Made by a program: the position numbers and the translations under genes. Positions 37,292 through 47,529 of a stretch of 64,000 bases of DNA are shown piece by piece; within the stretch, counting starts at the first letter, position 1, and each line of letters opens with the position of its first letter. The stretch is taken from assembly GCA_020736575.1 (NCBI GenBank), contig JAGPYM010000004.1, positions 682,001 to 746,000 on the forward strand, read 5' to 3'. A model generated the notes under the pieces. That model searched no databases. It was not told where the DNA came from and saw only the letters and a program-made list of their open reading frames with translations. This DNA comes from Thelonectria olida (taxonomy: Eukaryota; Ascomycota; Sordariomycetes; Hypocreales; Nectriaceae).

Positions 37292-38798
37292 ATGCTGGCC
37301 ATTCGAGCTCTCTCCAGCCCTGTCTACAGGCAGACCCTGCATGCAGCTCCCCGCGCTGCTACGTCGTGGGCCGTCTACGTAAGTGACGATGATAGCTTCG
37401 CCCACCGATAACACCCCAATGCTAACTCTCATTTTCAGAACCGATGCTACTCGACCGCCGGCGACCGAGTCGCCAAGTACAACGGTACCAAGGACTCCAA
37501 TGTACGTTTGCGACGGATCAATTTCTTCTTCTTCTTGCTACACCTTGGCCAACCTGGCCCCAGCATCGGCTGGTCCGAGCAATGTTGCCGAGTTAAAATC
37601 ACTCAGTCGCAAAGCCTCGGCAAGGGCCAAATAACTTCGCAGCTTGCTAACCATGTCTCTAGGGCAACTACCTCGTCAGCTTGATCGAGGGTGACGGTAT
37701 CGGCCCCGAGATCTCTCAGTCTGTCAAGGACATCTTCGCCGCCGCCAAGGTACGCTCCACCAGCTTCCTCCCTCGTGTAAGCCGCGATGCACTAACACGC
37801 CTCATAGACTCCCATTGCCTGGGAGCCTGTCGACGTCACCCCCATCCTCAAGGACGGCAAGACTGCCATCCCCGACCTTGCCATTGAGAACATCCAGAAG
37901 AACAAGATCGCCCTCAAGGGTCCCCTCGCTGTATGTATAAACCTGGCGCACAACAACAGAATGGTTCGGCAAGTTCGGTATGAATCTAACCAACTCGTTT
38001 CTATAGACTCCCATTGGCAAGGGCCATGTCTCCCTCAACCTTACCCTCCGACGAACCTTCAACCTCTTCGCCAACCTGCGACCCTGCCGCTCCGTCGCCG
38101 GCTACGAGACCCCCTACGATAATGTTAACACTGTCCTGATCCGAGAGAACACTGAGGGTGAATACTCTGGCATTGAGCACGTTGTTGTTGATGGAGTCGT
38201 CCAGAGCATTAAGCTCATCACCCGCGAGGCCAGTGAGCGTGTCCTCCGATATGCCTTCCAGCACGCCGAGTCCATTGGCCGCAAGAAGGTTCGCGTCGTC
38301 CACAAGGCCACCATCATGAAGCTGTCCGACGGTCTGTTCCTCAAGGTTGCCCAGGAGGTTGCCAAGGACTTCCCCGGCATCGAGTTCGACGCTGAGCTCC
38401 TCGACAACTCCTGCCTCAAGATGGTCACCGACCCCACCCCCTACAACGACAAGGTCCTCGTCATGCCCAACCTGTACGGTGACATTCTCTCCGACATGTG
38501 CGCCGGTCTCATCGGTGGTCTGGGTCTCACCCCTTCCGGTAACATTGGTGACGAGTGCTCTATCTTCGAGGCCGTCCACGGTTCCGCCCCCGACATCGCC
38601 GGCAAGGGTCTGGCCAACCCCACCGCCCTCCTCCTCAGCTCCATCATGATGCTCCGACACATGGGCCTCACCGAGCACGCCTCTCGCATCGAGACGGCCA
38701 TCTTTGATACCCTGGCCGAGGGCAAGACCCTGACTGGTGATCTTGGTGGCAAGGCCAAAACCCACGAGTACGCCAACGCCATCATCTCAAGGCTGTAA
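37292..38798 (+). CDS. idh2: NAD-dependent isocitrate dehydrogenase, catalytic subunit (IDH2-type)
   Basis: Exons 37292-37378, 37439-37501, 37663-37749, 37808-37930 and 38007-38798 give 383 residues. All four introns fall on codon boundaries (phase 0) and are 60, 161, 58 and 76 nt. The N-terminus (about 1-35, Arg/Ala/Ser-rich, no acidic residues before the end) is a mitochondrial targeting sequence. The mature enzyme starts around the [13 protein letters not shown] motif. Isocitrate and metal-binding segments are [51 protein letters not shown] and [14 protein letters not shown]. Ser before NLTLRR and Tyr in EGEYSG are the residues expected in a catalytic rather than regulatory subunit, and the protein aligns with yeast Idh2. 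It oxidises isocitrate to 2-oxoglutarate in the TCA cycle, as a heteromer with an Idh1-type subunit not found here. Confidence 0.97.
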
Positions 38799-39700
38799 AT
38801 AAAGATTAAATGCCTGCCGGTTCCTTGGGTCTGTTCGCGTTTTTGTTTGGGGGTATTATTTTGTGTAACTGTACCAATCCTAGATTAAGGCACGGCGAAA
38901 TGATGATTTGAATTAATGCCCAATCGTGTCCCTCCTTGGGGCGGCCAGTTTAAAATTGGATGGAAGATGTGAACGTTTGAATGCACACTGATTGACTAGT
39001 ACTTTCATTTCCTTCCATCCCAGCAATCAAGCGCAACCTACCGACCTGGTTATATCTAATTTGCCTCCCAGTTCGAGAGGATAGTTTGTAGGGTTAGCTT
39101 GCCCGTAGCCTACCCTAGACGCCTCATGCTGTGCGAATAAAGCCTTGACTCGTCCAACTCTGACTACGTGTACGCAAAAACTGACCATAGAAAAGGGAAC
39201 AACTGAGCCGCATGTGACGGCTTAGAACCTGTGTCATTACGAGCTCTTTCCTTAAAGCTAGCGTCGTTTGCTAGGCCTCGCGCCATGAGTTGTCATGATA
39301 CAGCCCGCCGACAAAGCAAAGTGACACCCTTGACCCACCTGGAACCACAGCATGCATGTCATCCATCATGGCTACTAACTGAACGCTTGCAGCACACGAG
39401 ACCCGCGTCGCTGCGACGAACCGTGTCCGACCCGACTTGTTTTGTTATCCTGAAATACCTCATAACGTACTTGGTAAGCTATCGGACTGCGTGTGAGCCC
39501 AGCTCGCTAGACCTTCTCTGGAGAGATCCCTTGTTCCATTATCGAAAAGAAAGAAAAACCCATATTCCGCCCCTTCGCTCCATCTCAATTCCTGGGGTAG
39601 TGAATGTCCCATCATCCATGTACGCCAAATCCCACGGCTTGCAAGTTCCTGCCCATCTTGCGTGCGCTCCTTGAATTCCCATGCCCGTCCATACGCCCAT
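38799..39700. other. Convergent 3' region, IDH2 / F-box protein
   Basis: About 900 nt between facing stop codons. AAATAAAGATTAAATG directly after the IDH2 stop is a plausible poly(A) signal. Chance frames only; no gene. Confidence 0.5.
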
Positions 39701-42700
39701 TTAAAATCGCCCAAACCGAATTTCCTTCTCAAAGATTTTGATGCCCCATACCTCATAGAATTGGAGGACTCCCACAGTCTTGAGCCGAAGTCGCTTGCCG
39801 CAGTTGAAGGCATCGTCCTCGTCCTCCTCGCTCTCGCTCTCCGAACCCCAGTCGCTTATTGGCAATAGCGGAAGTGAGTCGTCGTGACCGGGACTAGTCG
39901 TTGCCTTGCCCTTGCCCTTATTTCGCCTCTTAGATGGCTCCTCGCTCGTCGTGGCTGACTTCGACGGTCGGATAACGCGATCTAGCCGATCGTCTTCCAT
40001 AGCGATCCATTCCAGCTGGAGCTCGGGATGATGAGACAGGTTGTCAACGATGAAATTTAACGTTTCTCGCATGACCCATATGCAAGTATCGTTATTCCTG
40101 AAGCGGAGGATGTTGATGGCTTTCAACTTGATCAAACCAGCAAAATACTGCATGAAAGCGTGCTACAACCAACGTTAGCCCAGTCCGTAGACCTGAAATG
40201 TTTCTGTGTCTTACCACCGCGTGAATGTTCATGCTGACAGCCAATTCCTCGAGCTGGGCTCCCGCGTTACAGATGAGGATCATTGCCTTCTGATTCGCGT
40301 CCCACTTGGAGCCGTTGGACTCATCTTTGATCATCAGTCGTTTCAATGTGGGCATGTGCTTCTTCAGCACAAGACGTCGAATTTGATCCATTGTCACCGT
40401 CGACTTGGGAGCGAAGCTTTCTGGCCTATGTTTCGAACCACGTTCGAGCAAAAAGAGCTCATGCAGCTCGTCCAACTGTGACATGCAGTTGAGGAAGGCG
40501 GTTGACACATTGTCCGTGAAGACACTCCGCAGGGCCAACGGGCGAACCTTGTTCTCCTTGGCTAGTAGTGACCAGATTGGGGCCTGGTTGCCGACGTTGA
40601 GGAGAGTGAGGTTCTTGATACACGAAAGGTCCATAGCCCTTGACAGTACAGATGCCTTGACAGGAATCAAGTGGATACTAAGCGTTTCCAGCGAGAAACC
40701 TCGTGTGTCTCGGATATAGTTGTCCATAGATCGTTGACAGTGTCCAGATTTAGGTTTCCCTTGGTCGCTGGGTAGCATGTTCTTTAGGTCATCAATTTCG
40801 GCCCCAACAGTTCGAACTTGACTTTCGATCTCAGCACTAGACCGGATAAGTTCTTGTACACGGGCATGAGTCTCCTCAACCTGATCTAGGTCGACATTGC
40901 TTCCTTCTTCACGCAGTTCCCTTATTTTCTGGCCAAGGGCTAATGACTGCTCTTGGAAATGGCTGAGATTGGACGTCAGCGTTTGCGAGTTCTCCAACCC
41001 AGCGATGAAGGTTGTGACTGCTCGGCTTTGAAGAGTCAACCCGTTAGAGGATGCCAATTCTCCGAGGGCATTGGCTGTTGCAACTGCCTCTGAAACATTT
41101 TCTTCGTCCGTTTTCCCCGGTTGATCGTCAGACTCGTCGTCGACATCATCTTCATCCTCATCGGGGTGTTCGATGTCAATGTCGTCAGGCGTCATGTCGC
41201 GCTCGACACCTTTGCCCTTAGAAATGTTTGATGAGGTTGGCGGACTCGTCACTTCAGACTTATCTGATCCATTCTCTTGGCTTTCCGTTTTATCCTCTGC
41301 AGCTCCAGAGTTATTGCAGCCGGAAGACTCCCCTTCGGATACTTTAGTAGGAACATCTTTTGATTCAACGTATTTCCTCGCAGCTTTCTCTATCACATCC
41401 AGAATATCCTGCTGTGAAGCAGAGAAGTGCCGAGAGCCATTGGTCAGAGTCATTAACCTTGTAGAAACCCCTTTAAGGGCAGCAACAAACTCCTCTCGAA
41501 CATCTGCAACCCCGTCATTTCCGGCCTCCTCAGCTTTGTCGTTCTTTGATGAAGCATCTCGAGGGTCCCTTTGGAATGGGGACTTCTTGACAATAAAAGG
41601 CTCGACATCGAATATTCTCCCCAGGACAGATTCTTGGACTTTTCGCTCTTCCTGCGATCGGAAGGTTTTCGGAGGACCGTGATCGCCAAAGTTGGAATCT
41701 GGTGGTGAGGCTGGGGGTACGTGAAACTCGTCATCAACATCTGAATCTTCCGGATCAGAGTCTCCCGTCAGAGTATTCCGCGCCTGCGACGCTAGGGAGT
41801 CGGACAAAGAAAGTTGCAGCTCCTTCAATGTTGAAGACGAATTGCGAACGCAAGTCTTGAGCTCGGTCACCACATCAAGAGTGTCAATGTCGAGAACGGA
41901 AAGACTCTTGAGCCTGCCAAAACCCGAGATAGTTGGTGGTTCTGATGAAACGAAAGGACGTTTCCCCGGCTGTCCCTTAAACTTGGACGACAGGAAGTTC
42001 GAGGACGACCCACTTGTCGCTGGGGGAGGAAACGGCGGAGTCAGAGGCGGCGGCGGAAGGTCGGACCAGTGACTCTGGGGCGGCACATCGTCGAGGAGAA
42101 GAGGGAGTGGTGGAGGAGTCGTGTAGTATGACTCGCCGGATTGCATGCGGATATGGAGTTTCGTCAAGGTCCGAATCTTGTGCAGTTCCCGATATACGGG
42201 TCTGCTTAGTTCCACCCGAATGTTCCACCTAACAGCAGTCAATTAACACAGGAAAGGACAAAGAGATATATATGTGGTGTTACCCACCGGAACGCCTCAA
42301 GGGCCTTGGCCTTTCTGAGGGTGAGGCACAACAGAGTGTTGAGAAACTTGCCACAGCTCGCACTGTATAGGTAGGGCTTGTAAGCATGTTCGCCCTTGAC
42401 CCCGGTGCTCACGGTATCCATGGACAGTTCCTTGAGATGCTTGGCATAATTGTACTCGCTTGTAGTGAATGTGTCGAGACCACCGGCAAGCCCATCTATG
42501 GGCGAATCGAACCTAAGGTCATCGTCGTCAGGAAAGAGAATGTTGAAAGTCCGGTATAGTTGGGACGCGGCGAGTTCGTGGAAGTGTTTCGAGACTAGGG
42601 CGACGCAGATGAGGTCTGCTTGAGAGCACTATGAAATTGTCAGTTGAATGAGTAGCGCACGAGAGTGAGTAGGTCCATGGGGTGGCATACGTGGGAGAGA

Positions 42701-42792
42701 ATCTCCTGTTGGGTTTCTGCTGGGAGATCGAGGAAAGTGAGCGCAGGCTTGGGTGCGGGGGCAGCCTCGTCGGCAGCAGCCTCCGCAGCCAT
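39701..42792 (-). CDS. F-box protein with large acidic/coiled-coil insert
   Basis: Exons 42792-42691, 42628-42288, 42228-40215 and 40162-39701 (minus strand) give 972 residues. An F-box is visible at about residues 16-60 (FLDLPAETQQEILSHCSQADL, then VALVSKHFHELAASQLYRTF). It would bind Skp1 and make the protein a substrate adaptor of an SCF ubiquitin ligase. Residues of roughly 190-560 are a low-complexity, Ser/Asp/Glu-rich insert with VDDEFHVPPASPP and a long acidic run of Asp/Glu near DEDEDDVDDESDD. It ends in a coiled coil (LGQKIRELREEGSNV...). The C-terminal part (LETLSIHLIPVK, LDELHELFLLERG) looks like irregular leucine-rich repeats. The last 80 residues are again acidic and basic low complexity. 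The third intron has two in-frame acceptors 15 nt apart (40163 or 40148); I used the first because it gives HAVHAFMQYFAG. The substrate is unknown. Confidence 0.85.
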
Positions 42793-43348
42793 GATCGCTA
42801 TTGTCGGGAACAGCGAAGCAATTTGGTTGTCGCAAGATGCGTCAAGATGAGGACAGATTCGCGGGAGGGGATGAAGGGTGGGAAAGACGAGGACTCGGGC
42901 GTACCGACGTCACTTGGAGTGGAACGTGACCGGTTTGAAGCGGAGCAATGCGATGGACGATTGCGACTTGCGACGGGGAACAGACCAGTTCGCAGGGCCG
43001 TCTCGGAGAGAGGGCGGGCGAGATTGGGGGCGACGGTAAAGGATGCACGGATAACCAGGACAGGTCGGGTAGTTGAATATTCGCAGATGACAGCCGACGA
43101 AAAGGCAACGTGAGAAGCCAGTAAACAAAGTCGCACGCAGGTTGCGGCGGCTCTTTGAATGGACGGGAGTGAAGTTGGATGGCGGGGCGGATCAACGATT
43201 CGCTGCCCGTGCTCGCTGCAGGAATACAACCTGGAAGTCTGGAGGAGTGGAGAGTTGCCAATGGAAGGAGCCAAGGTGGTTGTGAGGGGGGGCCTCTCTT
43301 TCCGCGACAGAACTTGGAGATGGGGCCAGAGTGAGCCGGTCAAGATTG

Positions 43349-43388
43349 AAAGGAAGAGGGAAAGAAGAAGAGGAAGAGGAAGAGGAAG
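43349..43388. repeat. Purine-rich (GAAGAG)n tract
   Basis: Imperfect GAAGAG/GGAAGA units over about 40 nt. It could be the CT-rich promoter element of the F-box gene on the minus strand, although it lies about 560 nt from that start codon. Confidence 0.6.
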
Positions 43389-43722
43389 CGTGGAGTCGGA
43401 CGGGATGGGATGATCAATCGAGGCCGCCTTGCTGCAACTCTGCTCCGTAACTGCGGTATGCACGAAGTCGCCGTTTGTCTGGTGCGCACCCTTCACCTGG
43501 CCTGGGGCGTCTGGATGATGGGGGTTGGAGGGGTTTTCGAAAGGCTGGGCGAATAGGAATCATTGATGGAAGATGGCATGGGCATCTCCGGCATGGGTTG
43601 ATGGGGACATGGGGCCATGACGGGACGGGTGGGCGAGTTTTTAGTGTGCAACGGTTGGAGTGTAATTGCGCATTCGTTCATTCAGTGAGGGTGGCTTTCG
43701 CTTGTCGTTGCGAGTGGGTGAG

Positions 43723-43762
43723 TGAACGAACGAATGAATGAATGAATGAACGAATGAATGAG
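43723..43762. repeat. (NGAA)10 tetranucleotide array
   Basis: Ten consecutive 4-nt units alternate TGAA and CGAA (TGAACGAACGAATGAATGAA and on). It is a microsatellite with interruptions. Confidence 0.9.
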
Positions 43763-45489
43763 GATGGGAGTGTGCTACAACGATTCACCTACACTCAACC
43801 AGAACAAGACACGGAGCTTTGATATCTACAAATACACCAGGCTCAATAAACTCGCGTAGGTATTTGAGCCAAGGAAGAACCTCGCGTACCCTTGTTTGTT
43901 GGGCCCCTGTATGGACGAGGTGTATGTTGCTCAATTCCTCCATCTATTCGTAGCTTTGGTCTGTACATTTTTCACCGAGTAACTTGGCATCTACCAAAGG
44001 CAGAGGCTCCCATGTCCTATCAATACTTAAAAAACAGATTATGGGTGAAGAGGCACGATTTCACAAAACAACGTCACGCGTGACCCTGGTCCCCCTTCAT
44101 TAACATATGTTATTCCAAAGGGTTGCCAACAAACAACAACCAACAAGAGCGTCCACCAAGATACATGGTCGTACATGGAATATGGTTGTCAAGAGAAAAG
44201 GTGCGGCGCTAGACCTAGTTACCGTGGGATGATTAGAACGTAGTTAAATCGCCTGGAGCTGTTTGCTCTTGGTTCAATGCCACAAGGGTTTTGGGGTTGC
44301 ACATCCACTGCCGAGCCGGGCAGCGGATGCCGGGATGAGCCAGGTGGGATTGGACTGAAAGACTTCTAGTGTTGGGGGGCTTCAGGGGGACGCCCATACC
44401 CTCGTTCGTCTCCCTGTACTCTGTATTTGTGGCTTTGATGGAAGAAACGTGGGGGGGGGACTGGATCATCATCACTTCTAAGAATGTAGTCAGTGCTAAC
44501 ATGGCCCCCTCTTCGCGGCATTCGATATGGAAAATACATAGTTTGGCGCCATCATGGGGCGCTTTATTTTTTTTTGTCGCAGCACAAGCCCACTTGGAGG
44601 CTGTGGAGTCTCGCGCAACTGTGAATGTTTCGATGGCCTATCCAGGTGGGAGGTGAGGGTGAATCAGCCTCACCCTGTGCTCCGAGGATGGGTAACACTC
44701 GCAAGAGAAATCCCCGAACTTGACGTAGGACCTGCGTATGGCCTAGGAGACAAACTGGCTAGGGCTGAGAACTCAGGCACTGATCACAGGTGCAACCCAA
44801 TTCACTCACACCCTTCTGGACCGTCGACAGAGAGGCACTAGGGTCATGATCAGGGTGCTGCTTTTAACGATGGAATGACAGATAGGATGGTCAAAGTTGC
44901 CACAATTTCGGTCTCGACTCGTTGGACGAAGCACCCAAGTTCTCGTGCCGAGTCATAGACGATGATGGTCTTAGAACCGAGCCATCTCGCATGCAACAAG
45001 AATCCTTCCTCAGCCGCAATTGTGCTAAAAATCGACAGAGTCTGTTGGCTCGACGGCAAAAGATGAAACTTGGGGGGATCTGACCTAACAGAGCATCTTT
45101 GGGTCCACTTGCAAGGCTGTGCCCCCGGGCCGCCTAGTCACACCAAACATAGAGCGCCCACTGCCCACTGCCCATCACCCTTCAATCAGGCCGTAATAAC
45201 TGCCAGCAGGAGCCGAAAACCCGTCTTGGTGGTTTCCATCTTGTGTCATCCATCCCCTCTCTTTAAAACTTCCACAGCTCCTTTTTCGAACCCCTTTTCT
45301 CTTTCCGTTTATTTTCATTCAGCCTTATCAGATATATTTCTGTTTCGTTTCATTCCGTTGCCGTTCTTTCCCTTCTTGTACGAGATCCACGTGCTTGTCC
45401 AACCATCTGAAGTGGCGCTTCCTCTCCCCAACGCTGTTGTTGGCATTGACCCAGGAGAGAGGCCTTCCGTTCATCATCGACAGTCCATC

Positions 45490-47529
45490 ATGGCAGACAC
45501 CGAGGAACCTCAATTTTCAACCTTGGCTGAGCGCATAGCAGCTCTGAACCAGCAGAAGAACTTCAAAAGTAACGCTGAGCCCATTCGCAAACGGCCACCA
45601 CCACCTCCCCCACCAGGCCGTCCTGCCTTGGATAGCAGGACTCAGTCACTACCAGTACCCGTCGCCTCAAATCCATCTACAAGCCCTCCAAGCCCGAGGA
45701 GTCCATTGGTTCCTCCCAGACCCAAACGAAACAACGTGCCACCAGCGCTCGAATCAGTTGACCAGAACAATGTCGCCCCACCTCCACTTCCCAGCCGTGC
45801 TGTATCCAGCCAGACACTGCCTGTTCTCCCTCCCAGGCGATCAACAACACAGTCCAGCTTGATGGTGAGACGAAACTCTGGCTCTTCGGAAATATCACAG
45901 CATTCAACCTTGTCGTCTTTGTCTGTGGGCCATACGGCGTCATCAGTCACCAGTCAGGGCTCAGAGGGCACCATCTACAAGTTGCCCCCAGCATTCGACC
46001 CGGCCAGTCTCCCCAAGTTGCCACCCACCAAGAGAGAACGGGAGGCCAAGCAAGCAGAAGAGGCGGCCCAACAAGCAACTCATGCCAAGGCTCGCGTTGC
46101 ACCAGCCCGCCCAATTCCCACCCCTGCAGTACGACAAATTGAGCCTGCTCCTGCACCCAAGCCCGGTCTTCCCCCAAGACTCCCTTCACGGCCAGCAAAA
46201 CCGCAGCAAAATGCAACAGCGGTAACGGCAGAGCCCGCCTTGCCTCCCCGGAAGCTGCCCCCTCGGCCAGCGGCTAATGTGAAACCGTGGTATACCAATG
46301 GACTTTCAAAGCCACAAGATCAACAACCTCCCAAATTCCCAGGCCGACCTACCATTCCAGGCCGCCCACAGTCCAATGACGAGCCTCCTCCAGTGCCGCT
46401 TGCCTCTCGCCCTACGTTTGCACAGATTGATGCTGCTTCTTCCCGACCGGTTGCACCCACTCGGCCTGCCATCGAATGCTGGCTTTGTCACGACTGGAGT
46501 GGCCCTGACGGAGTAGCTGCTCAATTTCCGCGAGATTCATTGCCGAGGAATGATCCCGTTGGCCACTTGGCTCGAGGACTTTGCGACCCATTCCCGTCAT
46601 ACACTGAGAAGGCTCGGGCAATCTTTACCTGGTTCCATCATAATATCCGATACGACACCGTGGCATTCTTTGGCAACAATATCAAGCACATGACCGTTGA
46701 GGACACCATCTTCAGCGGAAAAGCCGTATGTCAAGGATACGCCGAGGTGTACAAGGCCATTGCGAACAGAGCTGGCCTTGAGTGTGTTCTCGTCAGCGGC
46801 CATGGAAAGGGCTACGGATACACGCCTCTGAAGCCAGGAGAGCGTCCACCTCCCGCTAAAATAGACGGGCACGCATGGAACGCGGTCAGAATCGATGGCG
46901 GTGAATGGAAACTTTTGGACGCTTGTTGGGGTGCTGGCTACCTTGACTCAAGCACGAATGAGTATACGCAGAAGTTCTCGCCGGACCAATTCATCCGACC
47001 GAACGAGAAGTTTGGTTGGTCGCATCTCCCCAAGGAGACCAAGTATCAGTTCCGAAGCGACGGCAAGGTGATGGGATGGGACGAGTATTACGTTGGCGAA
47101 TTCGTTGGGGAGACACTCACCTGCTACAACAAAGTGAATGAGGAAGGAATATCTCCCGAGAGCGTGCTGCCAAGAGAAAAAAATATTGCTGTCAACAGCG
47201 GCGAGGTTGTACGATTCCAGTTTTCCAAGATTTGCGAGCATTGGACTTCGGAGAAATTCGGGTTGGGAAAGCCTCCCCTGCTGATGCTCAGTATCAAAGG
47301 AGTCGATGGACGGAAGGAAGAGATGATAGTTATGGAAACGAACGGCCACTGGCATTGGGTTGACGTGAACGCAAGAGATCTGGGTGCCCCAGGCCAGTTT
47401 GTCCAGGTCTTCATGGTCACATCGATCGATGGGCAAGACGCTCGGGGCGTCACGGCGCAAGAATATCTTTCAAAGAAGGGAAAGGTGGGCATGAGTTGGA
47501 GTGCCGTGATGAGATGGGAGTTGGTATAA
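45490..47529 (+). CDS. Proline-rich transglutaminase-core protein (Cyk3-related)
   Basis: A single exon of 679 residues. The ATG at 45490 is the first in its frame even though the frame is open for 140 codons before it. Residues 1-310 are disordered and proline-rich (PPPPPPPGRP near residue 37, many PPR/PPxP SH3-type ligands). From about residue 325 comes the transglutaminase-like core. C414 lies in GKAVCQGYAEVYK, H461 in DGHAWNAV and D477 in LLDACWGAGY, a full papain-like triad. The core is followed by an all-beta C-terminal domain. The fold is shared with yeast and fission yeast Cyk3, which act in septum formation, and with animal kyphoscoliosis peptidase. Unlike Cyk3 I see no SH3 domain here. 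Crosslinking or protease activity is possible but not shown; a scaffold role at the septum or hyphal tip is an inference from the relatives and the poly-proline head. Confidence 0.85.
   Translation: MADTEEPQFSTLAERIAALNQQKNFKSNAEPIRKRPPPPPPPGRPALDSRTQSLPVPVASNPSTSPPSPRSPLVPPRPKRNNVPPALESVDQNNVAPPPLPSRAVSSQTLPVLPPRRSTTQSSLMVRRNSGSSEISQHSTLSSLSVGHTASSVTSQGSEGTIYKLPPAFDPASLPKLPPTKREREAKQAEEAAQQATHAKARVAPARPIPTPAVRQIEPAPAPKPGLPPRLPSRPAKPQQNATAVTAEPALPPRKLPPRPAANVKPWYTNGLSKPQDQQPPKFPGRPTIPGRPQSNDEPPPVPLASRPTFAQIDAASSRPVAPTRPAIECWLCHDWSGPDGVAAQFPRDSLPRNDPVGHLARGLCDPFPSYTEKARAIFTWFHHNIRYDTVAFFGNNIKHMTVEDTIFSGKAVCQGYAEVYKAIANRAGLECVLVSGHGKGYGYTPLKPGERPPPAKIDGHAWNAVRIDGGEWKLLDACWGAGYLDSSTNEYTQKFSPDQFIRPNEKFGWSHLPKETKYQFRSDGKVMGWDEYYVGEFVGETLTCYNKVNEEGISPESVLPREKNIAVNSGEVVRFQFSKICEHWTSEKFGLGKPPLLMLSIKGVDGRKEEMIVMETNGHWHWVDVNARDLGAPGQFVQVFMVTSIDGQDARGVTAQEYLSKKGKVGMSWSAVMRWELV

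Larger units (their letters stand above)
42793..45489. promoter_or_regulatory. Long divergent intergenic region, F-box / transglutaminase-like
   Basis: 2.7 kb with no gene I can support. It includes a purine-rich patch at 43349-43388, an NGAA tetranucleotide array at 43723-43762, a G8 run near 44452 and a T10 run near 44567. The last 250 nt before 45490 are T/C-rich (CTTTTTCGAACCCCTTTTCTC type) and are probably the leader of the transglutaminase-like gene. A minus-strand frame of 232 codons at 42798-43496 exists but its sequence looks like chance. Confidence 0.5.

Noticed and set aside
39085..39105. GTAGGGTTAGC resembling telomere repeat
   Set aside because: A single copy only; no tandem TTAGGG array.
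42798..43496. 232-codon minus-strand frame upstream of the F-box gene
   Set aside because: Translation is Pro/Ser/Leu-rich with no family resemblance and no supporting splice or codon pattern. It overlaps the probable promoter.
44262..44285. TGGTTCAATGCC resembling a tRNA B box
   Set aside because: No matching A box or acceptor stem could be found upstream, and no other convincing tRNA was seen in the window.
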